Source: Lachnospiraceae bacterium UBA1201 (GTDB lineage: Bacteria > Bacillota > Clostridia > Lachnospirales > Lachnospiraceae). Taken from it: a stretch of 8,366 nucleotides of DNA. The notes under the pieces were generated by a model, which made no database searches, was not told where the DNA came from, and saw only the letters and a list, made by a program, of their open reading frames with translations. This document shows positions 1 through 5,828 of this stretch, piece by piece. The position numbers were made by a program, and so were the translations under genes. The DNA lies in the NCBI GenBank assembly GCA_002309675.1, contig DBXX01000113.1:1-8366 (forward strand). Reading direction: 5' to 3'. The number at the start of each line of letters is the position of its first letter. The first letter of the stretch is position 1.

Positions 1-1146
1 CTTCTCCGTATCGAAGATGTTGTAGATCTCCGGGTTCTTCAGCAGACCGTCGGCGTGGATGCCTGCACGTGTCACGTTGAAATTCTTTCCGACAAACGGC
101 GTCATCGGCGGGATCTCGTAGCCGGTCTCCCGCTCCATGTAGCGCGCGATCTCCGTGATGACCGTGGGGTCCATTCCGTCGAGGGTTCCGCGCAGGGAAG
201 CATATTCAAATACCATCGCCTCGAGCGGAACATTGCCCGTACGCTCGCCGATACCGAGCATGGAGCAGTTTACCGCGCCCGCGCCGTACAGCCAGGCGGT
301 GGAGGCATTGATCACACCCTTATAAAAATCGTTGTGGCCGTGCCACTCCAGCATGTCGCTGGGCACGCCCGCATAGTGCTGCAGGCCGTAGATGATGCCC
401 GGAACGCTTCTGGGCAATGAAACACCGGGGTAGGATACGCCGTAGCCCATAGTGTCGCACGCACGGATCTTCACCGGAATACCGCTCTGGCGGGACAACT
501 TCATCAGCGCCGTCGCGAACGGAACTACGAAACCATAGAAGTCCGCACGGGTAATGTCCTCGAAGTGGCAGCGCGGACGGAGGCCTGCCTCGATCGCATC
601 CGAAACGATGCCGAGGTATTTATCCATCGCCTGGGCACGGGTCAGTCCCATCTTCTCAAAAATATGATAGTCCGAGCAGCTGACCAGAATACCGGTCTCC
701 TTAACGCCCAGATCCTTCACCAGGTCGAAATCGCTCTTCGTCGCACGGATCCATGTCGTGATCTCGGGGAATTTATAACCGAGGTCCATGCACTGCTGCA
801 GTGCGTCGCGGTCCTTCTTCGAATATACAAAGAACTCGGTCTGGCGGATGATGCCCTTCGGACCGCCGAGGCGGTTCAGCATCTTATATAAGTCAACCAT
901 CTGCTTCGTCGTGTACGGCTCGCGGGACTGCTGGCCATCGCGGAACGATGTATCGGTGATGAAGATCTCCTCCGGCATGGCCATGGGCACATGGCGGTAG
1001 TTATAGGAAACCTTCGGTACCTCACCATAAGAAAAGATCTCGCGGAACAACTCCGGTTGATCTACATCATGCAATTCATAATCGTACAGGTCCTGCTCCA
1101 GCAGGTTTGTCTTAGGGCTCAAATTGATCGTCTTCGTATCACTCAT
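1..1146 (-). CDS. Isopropylmalate/homocitrate synthase-family protein, probable Re-citrate synthase type; 3' end cut by window edge
   Basis: The first 382 residues are present, from ATG at 1146 to the left window edge; by family length some 60-80 C-terminal residues are missing. The fold is the DRE-TIM metallolyase barrel, which condenses acetyl-CoA (or another acyl-CoA) with a 2-oxo acid in the cytoplasm. Visible motifs are FITDTSFRDGQQ at 62-73 (the metal-binding and catalytic D-x-x-x-RDG strand), CHFEDITRAD at 193-202, the metal-ligand pair HGHND at 269-273, GIGERTGN at 298-305 and AGIHADG at 361-367. The 50-residue N-terminal extension and the IRQTEFF and DYHIF segments differ from classical LeuA and resemble the clostridial clade that contains the Clostridium kluyveri Re-citrate synthase. 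Re-citrate synthase would supply citrate for glutamate synthesis where normal citrate synthase is absent. Homocitrate, citramalate or isopropylmalate synthase activity cannot be excluded from sequence alone. The start is supported by GGGAGG seven bases upstream. Confidence 0.85.
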   Translation of the reverse strand, partial: MSDTKTINLSPKTNLLEQDLYDYELHDVDQPELFREIFSYGEVPKVSYNYRHVPMAMPEEIFITDTSFRDGQQSREPYTTKQMVDLYKMLNRLGGPKGIIRQTEFFVYSKKDRDALQQCMDLGYKFPEITTWIRATKSDFDLVKDLGVKETGILVSCSDYHIFEKMGLTRAQAMDKYLGIVSDAIEAGLRPRCHFEDITRADFYGFVVPFATALMKLSRQSGIPVKIRACDTMGYGVSYPGVSLPRSVPGIIYGLQHYAGVPSDMLEWHGHNDFYKGVINASTAWLYGAGAVNCSMLGIGERTGNVPLEAMVFEYASLRGTLDGMDPTVITEIARYMERETGYEIPPMTPFVGKNFNVTRAGIHADGLLKNPEIYNIFDTEK

Positions 1147-1153
1147 TCCGTGG

Positions 1154-1159
1154 CCTCCC
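1154..1159 (-). promoter_or_regulatory. Ribosome binding site of the synthase gene
   Basis: On the minus strand GGGAGG lies seven bases before the ATG at 1146. It fixes this start codon. Confidence 0.75.
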
Positions 1160-1178
1160 GATAATACTCTCTAACCTC

Positions 1179-1229
1179 ATACAAGGATGCTTGGATTGTA
1201 TCATTGTATGAATGTATACAATTATACAA
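1179..1229. promoter_or_regulatory. Probable operator: five TTGTAT/ATACAA hexamers around the synthase start point
   Basis: Read on the plus strand, the hexamers are ATACAA 1179-1184, TTGTAT 1196-1201, TTGTAT 1204-1209, ATACAA 1216-1221 and ATACAA 1224-1229. The inner four form a symmetrical array: two TTGTAT eight bases apart, then two ATACAA eight bases apart. This makes an imperfect palindrome spanning 1193-1231, with a perfect inner arm pair ATTGTAT-6-ATACAAT at 1203-1222. The array covers the -10 box and the expected start point of the synthase promoter, where a bound repressor would block RNA polymerase. The regulator is not in the window. The T-x-GT...AC-x-A pattern resembles GntR-family sites, but that assignment is a guess. 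The transcribed palindrome could also fold in RNA. Confidence 0.6.
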
Positions 1230-1248
1230 CCTCGTTTCGATATGTCAA
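1221..1248 (-). promoter_or_regulatory. Sigma-A promoter of the synthase gene
   Basis: On the minus strand, TTGACA (1243-1248) and TATAAT (1221-1226) are both perfect consensus, separated by 16 bases. The expected start point is near 1214, giving a leader of about 68 bases before the ATG at 1146. The -35 box begins only about a dozen bases after the stop codon of the upstream lipoprotein gene. Confidence 0.85.
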
Positions 1249-1259
1249 GAGGGAAAATG

Positions 1260-2243
1260 TTATTTCGATGACATTTTTTCAAGCGACTGCTTCCACGAAG
1301 CGACATCCTCCGCATTCAGCTCAAAGGTATTCGTAACTTCCTTCAGCAGATAATCGATCTTCGCACGGATATGCGGGAAGGTGTAGAAGTCGGGAGCAAT
1401 GGTATTATTGCCCAAAGCTTTATAGATCATCAGCGGTTCCAGCAAAGTCGCCCGATCCTCCCATGCGTTTATTTCCGCATAGTTATATAAGAAGTATACG
1501 TCGTTCGGATCCTGCTCAAGCAATCTCGGAACATAGTGAAACTCCGTATAGGAATAGTCCTTCGGGATCTCATTCTTGTAGTATTTCTCATAATCGATAT
1601 AGTAGGTGAAACCCTCCGGGTTAAATTTGTTCCAATCCTCCTCCCTCAAATGTCCCAGCGCCTGCATCTTGAAATCGATGACGTGGGTCATTTCGTGCAG
1701 GATATCGGGCGGATTGATAAAGCCATCTAAGGAAATATCGATCGCAAGGAATAATTCCCGGTCTTCAAAATCGGTAAATGCGGGATAGGCGCCGGACTCC
1801 GGCTCATTTTCCCCCTGGCCGACCGCGCCGAGAAGATAGATCTTCAGGATACCTCGTTTGGGATCCGCGATCTGCGCGATCAGTCCGCGCGGCAGCACCT
1901 TGAGCGCATTATCCAAAGTTTGTAACGCAGTTTTGATGCCTGCCTCATCCGTGTACACAGTTGCGCGAAGGTCGTCTTCCTCCTCATCAAACCGCGTGCG
2001 GATATCATTTCCGTATACCACATCAATGTCATACTTCTTCTCGATCTTTGCCTCCATCTCCCGGATCGTGTCTTCTTCCTTCAATTCGAACTGCGACAGA
2101 TCCCTGTTGACATCGACCTTCGGCATCTCGATCGTCGTCCCTTCAACTTCGGTCGTACCAGCCTCCTGCGGCTTGCTGTTGCAGGCCGTAAGTGTGATCA
2201 CAGCCGACGAAAGCAGTGCGGCCATCATTCTTCTTTTTCTCAT
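1260..2243 (-). CDS. Lipoprotein with HExxH zinc-metallopeptidase motif
   Basis: The 327-residue protein begins with a lipoprotein signal peptide: basic residues 2-5, a hydrophobic stretch to about 19, and a lipobox ending at Cys21 (LTAC). It should be lipid-anchored on the outer face of the membrane. After an acidic linker (about 22-60), the domain carries HEMTH at 183-187, the HExxH zinc motif. Downstream, YAEINAWEDRA (255-265) looks like the second metal-binding helix of gluzincin-type peptidases, in which a Glu of an ED pair is the third ligand (probably Glu262). The pattern matches putative zinc-binding lipoprotein peptidases of unknown substrate; no named family is claimed. The start codon is preceded by purine-rich GAGGGAAAAGGG, a modest Shine-Dalgarno. 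The gene is co-directional with the synthase downstream, with no Rho-independent terminator visible between them. Proteolytic activity is inferred from the motif only. Confidence 0.8.
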   Translation of the reverse strand: MRKRRMMAALLSSAVITLTACNSKPQEAGTTEVEGTTIEMPKVDVNRDLSQFELKEEDTIREMEAKIEKKYDIDVVYGNDIRTRFDEEEDDLRATVYTDEAGIKTALQTLDNALKVLPRGLIAQIADPKRGILKIYLLGAVGQGENEPESGAYPAFTDFEDRELFLAIDISLDGFINPPDILHEMTHVIDFKMQALGHLREEDWNKFNPEGFTYYIDYEKYYKNEIPKDYSYTEFHYVPRLLEQDPNDVYFLYNYAEINAWEDRATLLEPLMIYKALGNNTIAPDFYTFPHIRAKIDYLLKEVTNTFELNAEDVASWKQSLEKMSSK

Positions 2244-2297
2244 GTTTCCCTTTTCCCTCTTCTTCCTTTTATTTTCGGTTTCACTCCCCCTGTAACT

Positions 2298-2326
2298 ATA
2301 TTACACGCTCACTGATAAAATGACAA
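2298..2326 (-). promoter_or_regulatory. Candidate promoter of the lipoprotein gene
   Basis: On the minus strand, TTGTCA (2321-2326) and TAATAT (2298-2303) are separated by 17 bases. The boxes match consensus at 5 of 6 and 4 of 6 positions. The start point would be near 2291, about 48 bases before the ATG at 2243. It is divergent from the methyltransferase promoter, and the two -35 boxes lie only 16 bases apart. Confidence 0.5.
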
Positions 2327-2342
2327 GTCCGCCCCTGTCATG

Positions 2343-2371
2343 TTGACAAACCCATGAAAAAAAGGCATAAT
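2343..2371 (+). promoter_or_regulatory. Promoter of the methyltransferase gene
   Basis: TTGACA (2343-2348, perfect) and CATAAT (2366-2371, 5 of 6) are separated by 17 bases containing an A-run. The expected start point is near 2378, giving a leader of about 40 bases before the ATG at 2418. Confidence 0.75.
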
Positions 2372-2417
2372 AATAAGAGTGTTATTTATTATCCGAAAAG
2401 GATTCGTTTATTATCAT

Positions 2418-3632
2418 ATGGACCAGAAACTACAGAATATCCTTTCAGAGGCGATCACGCCAAATACATTCGTCTCCCTTATACTCAGTCATTCCCGCAG
2501 GCCGCTTGACGTTATGAAGGCGAAACTGCGCCCGATCTTGCTGAAGGGCGCGCCCATGATCCAGGCGGAGCGCTTTTGCGGCAAGCAGGTCTTTCATGCA
2601 AATATGACCTACGAGGAGACGCTTACCTATTTAGAGAAGGAACTCGAAGAGACCTTTATGCAGGCAGAGATCACGGAGCTTACCCGCAGCCACACCATCC
2701 TGATCAGCAAGAAGGGGACAGTGACCGTTAAGACGCGGCATCTGAAGCCGAACGCTTCGGGCATGGTCAATGCGACCGCTAACGCCGCGCAGGCTCTGAA
2801 AAATCTGTCGCACAACAATACGAAGTCCTACATCCTGCCGGAAGGCACGCCCGTGCCCTACCTGGTGGAGCTCGGCGTCATGACGCCGCAGGGACGCGTG
2901 GTACACGCGCGCTATGACAAGTTTCGTCAGATCAACCGTTTCCTGGAATTCATCCGCGACGTGGTGCCCTGTCTTCCGACTGACCGCGCCGTCCGCATCC
3001 TGGACTTCGGCTGCGGCCGTTCCTATCTGACCTTCGCGGTCTATGATTATCTGAAATATCACATCGGTCTGGATGTGCATATCCTCGGGCTGGACCTCAA
3101 ACAAAGTGTGATCGATGACTGCTCCGCCCTGGCGGATAAACTCGGATACGACGAACTGGAATTCCGCTGCGGCGACGTCGCCGACTACGCGGAGGCGGAC
3201 GCCATTGACCTGATGATCACCCTGCACGCCTGCGACCTCGCGACCGACTACGCGCTGGCTTATGCGGTATCCCGAAACGCCCGCGTGATCCTGTCCGTTC
3301 CGTGCTGCCAGCACGAACTGAATAAGCAGATCCGTTGCGACGCCCTGGCCATTCCGTTTTCCTACGGACTGATCAAGGAGCGCACCGCCGCCCTGTTCAC
3401 GGACTCCATCCGCGCGTCCGTCCTCTCCGCTTTCGGTTACGAAGCCCAGATTCTGGAATTCATCGACACGGAGCACACGCCGAAGAACATCCTGATCCGT
3501 GCCATGAAGAAGAACAATGCACCCGCACAGCCGGATGCGAAGAAGATGCAGGAGATCTGCGAACTGTGCGCATTTCTCGGCGTAGAACCGACGCTGCTAA
3601 AACTCCTGGACGCCGAAGCTTCGGGAGCCTGA
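2418..3632 (+). CDS. SAM-dependent methyltransferase, PF13679 (Methyltransf_32/METTL25-like) type
   Basis: The 404-residue cytoplasmic protein has a Rossmann methyltransferase domain in its second half. Motif I, LDFGCGRSYLTF, starts at residue 195. An acidic residue that would bind the SAM ribose follows in GLDL (Asp226). HACDLATDYAL lies around 270-280, and VPCCQHEL at 294-301. The ACDLATD and PCCQHEL pair is characteristic of PF13679, the family that includes eukaryotic METTL25, RRNAD1 and GSTCD. The substrate is unknown; RNA or a protein is plausible. The N-terminal 190 residues, with no motif I recognised, probably form a substrate-recognition region. The frame stays open up to a GTG at 2379, but that lies at the predicted transcription start. 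ATG 2418 is preferred, with AAAAGGA at 2396-2402 as a rather distant (15 bases) Shine-Dalgarno. It is followed in the same direction by a SUV3-like helicase, which suggests an RNA-related role. Confidence 0.85.
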   Translation: MDQKLQNILSEAITPNTFVSLILSHSRRPLDVMKAKLRPILLKGAPMIQAERFCGKQVFHANMTYEETLTYLEKELEETFMQAEITELTRSHTILISKKGTVTVKTRHLKPNASGMVNATANAAQALKNLSHNNTKSYILPEGTPVPYLVELGVMTPQGRVVHARYDKFRQINRFLEFIRDVVPCLPTDRAVRILDFGCGRSYLTFAVYDYLKYHIGLDVHILGLDLKQSVIDDCSALADKLGYDELEFRCGDVADYAEADAIDLMITLHACDLATDYALAYAVSRNARVILSVPCCQHELNKQIRCDALAIPFSYGLIKERTAALFTDSIRASVLSAFGYEAQILEFIDTEHTPKNILIRAMKKNNAPAQPDAKKMQEICELCAFLGVEPTLLKLLDAEASGA

Positions 3633-3738
3633 ACATACACCCACGAAAATCAATAATACAAGGAAGGCTTACGCGAACCTGCCTCTGCGGCGCCATGCGC
3701 CCGGAACGCCGAATCTCATCGCGAGCCGAAACAGATAC
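3633..3738 (+). other. Leader gap before the helicase, with a possible 15-codon upstream ORF
   Basis: This 106-base gap holds no obvious terminator. An AAGGAAGG at about 3660-3667 looks like a Shine-Dalgarno but lies far from any ATG. A 15-codon ORF runs from ATG 3695 to TGA 3742 (Arg-rich: MRPERRISSRAETDT), and its stop overlaps the helicase start as ATGA. Its own ATG sits in the loop of a small GC hairpin, GGCGC-CAT-GCGCC (3689-3701), and has no close ribosome binding site. A weak promoter-like pair, TGAACA (3630-3635) and AATAAT (3652-3657) with a 16-base spacer, could give the helicase its own transcript, but confidence is low. Confidence 0.35.
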
Positions 3739-5724
3739 ATGAGCACACCCATTAACGAAAAAGACGAGATCCGTCTTCTGGCCAATGCCTACCACAACAT
3801 CTACAAAAAGATCAGCTACGGAAAGATCCGGATCCGCAAACGCCACAAACCGTTTTCGATCACGGCGCCGGCGCTGAACGACTTCCTGGAGCAGTACCTG
3901 GAGGCGCCCTACGACGCCACGGACCAAAACCGCATGCGCAGGCTTTTGTTTCGGTACATTGCCCGAAAGCGCCCCTGTCCGACGCAGATGGATATCCGCA
4001 CGCTGATCGAGGCATATGCGGCGAAGGAATACGAAGACTTCCTGTCGGTCCGCGTGGGCGACACGCCCATCGCCGACATCCTGTCTCTGGAGAAGGAGAA
4101 CCCGGAGCTTTTGGCGACGACTCCTTTTTCCCAGATCTACCGGGAGCGCTATGTCGTTAAGCAGACACGAAACGATATCCTGGAGCTCCTGCCGATAAAT
4201 CCGATCGATGCCTACCCGGAGGCGCGCGCACTGCTGCGCCACTTCGTCATCCACGTGGGCGCGACGAACACCGGTAAGACGTACCAGTCCCTGCAGCGCC
4301 TGAAGGAGGCGCACCACGGCGTCTATCTCTCGCCGCTCAGACTGCTCGCGCTGGAGGTGCAGGAACGCTTCCTGATGGAGGACGTCATGTGTTCCATGTC
4401 CACCGGTGAAGAGGAAGATATCGTCCCGGGCGCGACCATCATGTCGTGCACCGTGGAGAAACTGCACGTCGAGGAAGTCTACGACATCGCCGTCGTGGAC
4501 GAATGCCAGATGATCGCGGATATTGACCGCGGATACGCCTGGACTCGCGCGATCCTGGGGCTGATGTGCACCGAGATCCACCTGTGCATGGCGCCGGAAG
4601 CCCTGCCCATCATCTGCAAGATGATCGAGGAATGCAACGATACCTATGAAATTCATGAACATACACGTGACACCGAACTGGTATTCGAGGATGAGCCCTA
4701 CGATTTGGAACGCGACCTGACACCGGGCGACGCGCTGATCGTTTTTTCGAAGAAGAAGGTGCTGGCGCTCGCTTCGCACTTAAAGGCGATGGACCGCAAG
4801 GTCAGCGTCATCTACGGCGCGCTCCCGTACCAGTCGCGTAAGGAGCAGGTGCGCCTGTTCTTAGAGGGCCAGACCGACGTGGTCGTGGCCACGGACGCTA
4901 TCGGCATGGGCATGAACCTGCCCATCCGCCGTGTGGTCTTCATGGAGACCGAGAAATTCGACGGCGTGACCTACCGCCACTTAGAGCCGCAGGAGGTGAA
5001 GCAGATCGCCGGTCGTGCCGGCCGCCGCGGCATGTATGACATCGGCTATGTGCGCAGTGTCGAAAACTGCGAGCAGGTGAAGAACATGCTCCTACAGCCT
5101 CTGCCGCCGCTGCCCGTCATCCAGCTCGGCGTTCCGGACAATATCATTAATCTGGATCACCGTCTGGACGATATCCTCAACACCTGGCAGTCATTGCCCA
5201 CGAGCGAGGTATACCGCCGGCGCGACGTATCGCGTGAGGTCCAGCTGTACCGCATTCTCCACGACCGTGTTCCGAACTTGAACAACTACGACTACTACGA
5301 TGCCATCACGATCCCCTTCGCGGAAACGCCGGAGATCCAGAGAGAATGGCTGAACTACTGCACCATCTTCTTCACGAAGGGCGAGGACGCGCTCTGGTTC
5401 CCGTCCCGCAACCCGAAGAACCTGGACGAATACGAGACCTACTACAAGATCCTGGATCTGTACTACCAGTTCTGCAACCGCTTCGAGATCCCGTTCGAAT
5501 ACGACCTGCTGATCGAAACGAAGGCCGAGGTGGCGAACCACATCTGCGATATCCTCGTGGATAATCTCCGCCTCTACCGCCGCGTCTGCCGCCTCTGCGG
5601 TAAGCCGCTGCGTTGGGACCACCCCTTCCCCGTCTGCGAAGCCTGCTACGCAAAACAGCACGCGATCGCGACGCCGGAAGATAAATCCGAGGAAGAATAC
5701 GCAGAACCAAACGAAATCGAGTAA
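3739..5724 (+). CDS. SUV3-like DExH-box RNA helicase with C-terminal zinc motif
   Basis: This is a 661-residue superfamily 2 helicase. Motif I (Walker A) is GATNTGKT at 174-181, followed by YLSPLRLLALEV. The segment MSTGEEEDIVPGATIMSCTVEKL leads to motif II, DECQ, at 254-257, then RGYAWTRAILGL. Motif IV lies around ALIVFSKKKVLA, motif V is VVATDAIGMGMNLP (382-395) and motif VI is QIAGRAGRRG at 422-431. The order and wording, especially PLRLLALEV, TGEE and RGxAWTRAxLGL, match SUV3/SUPV3L1, the ATP-dependent RNA helicase of the mitochondrial degradosome that works with an exoribonuclease. The C terminus has C617-x2-C620 and C633-x2-C636, a probable zinc knuckle. The first 170 residues are an accessory domain of unknown role. 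It probably unwinds structured RNA in the cytoplasm. No Shine-Dalgarno precedes ATG 3739 and no better start is seen upstream, although the frame is open. It lies downstream of, and is perhaps co-transcribed with, the methyltransferase. Confidence 0.88.
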   Translation: MSTPINEKDEIRLLANAYHNIYKKISYGKIRIRKRHKPFSITAPALNDFLEQYLEAPYDATDQNRMRRLLFRYIARKRPCPTQMDIRTLIEAYAAKEYEDFLSVRVGDTPIADILSLEKENPELLATTPFSQIYRERYVVKQTRNDILELLPINPIDAYPEARALLRHFVIHVGATNTGKTYQSLQRLKEAHHGVYLSPLRLLALEVQERFLMEDVMCSMSTGEEEDIVPGATIMSCTVEKLHVEEVYDIAVVDECQMIADIDRGYAWTRAILGLMCTEIHLCMAPEALPIICKMIEECNDTYEIHEHTRDTELVFEDEPYDLERDLTPGDALIVFSKKKVLALASHLKAMDRKVSVIYGALPYQSRKEQVRLFLEGQTDVVVATDAIGMGMNLPIRRVVFMETEKFDGVTYRHLEPQEVKQIAGRAGRRGMYDIGYVRSVENCEQVKNMLLQPLPPLPVIQLGVPDNIINLDHRLDDILNTWQSLPTSEVYRRRDVSREVQLYRILHDRVPNLNNYDYYDAITIPFAETPEIQREWLNYCTIFFTKGEDALWFPSRNPKNLDEYETYYKILDLYYQFCNRFEIPFEYDLLIETKAEVANHICDILVDNLRLYRRVCRLCGKPLRWDHPFPVCEACYAKQHAIATPEDKSEEEYAEPNEIE

Positions 5725-5731
5725 AAAAGGC

Positions 5732-5760
5732 TTTACTTCATCAGTTTAAAGTGATATATT
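5732..5760 (+). promoter_or_regulatory. Candidate promoter of the acyl-CoA ligase gene
   Basis: TTTACT (5732-5737, 4 of 6) and TATATT (5755-5760, 5 of 6) are separated by 17 bases. It lies between the helicase stop and the hairpin at 5763-5791. The start point would be near 5767, so most of that hairpin would lie at the 5' end of the ligase mRNA. Confidence 0.45.
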
Positions 5761-5762
5761 TA

Positions 5763-5791
5763 AAAAGGGTCGGAGCAGATCCGGCCCTTTT
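5763..5791 (+). terminator. Rho-independent terminator after the helicase gene
   Basis: AAAAGGGTCGG (5763-5773) pairs with CCGGCCCTTTT (5781-5791) over 11 bp, with one G-U pair and a seven-base loop. The T-run is short and forms part of the stem, so termination may be partial. Confidence 0.65.
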
Positions 5792-5815
5792 GATTGGATC
5801 ATTCAGTCCGGCTAC

Positions 5816-5821
5816 AAGGAG
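5816..5821 (+). promoter_or_regulatory. Ribosome binding site of the acyl-CoA ligase
   Basis: AAGGAG lies seven bases before ATG 5829. It selects this start over upstream codons in the same open frame, which runs back through the terminator hairpin. Confidence 0.85.
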
Positions 5822-5828
5822 TTTTATC

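Noticed and set aside
565..891. A plus-strand open frame of 108 codons inside the synthase gene.
   Set aside because: The minus strand encodes the conserved synthase without interruption through this stretch.
2379..2417. GTG start for the methyltransferase, adding 13 residues.
   Set aside because: It coincides with the predicted transcription start point, leaving no room for a leader or ribosome binding site; ATG 2418 is more likely.
2631..3476. A 281-codon minus-strand open frame opposite the methyltransferase.
   Set aside because: It is antisense to clear SAM-binding motifs and has no domain of its own.
3460..4779. A 439-codon open frame on the minus strand, opposite the methyltransferase end and the helicase.
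   Set aside because: Its translation is Arg/Val/Asp-rich without motifs and lies opposite a helicase with all its motifs; it is a by-product of GC-rich codon use.
5751..5828. An N-terminal extension of the ligase frame upstream of ATG 5829.
   Set aside because: It would be encoded by a terminator hairpin and has no ATG or ribosome binding site, whereas AAGGAG sits seven bases before ATG 5829.
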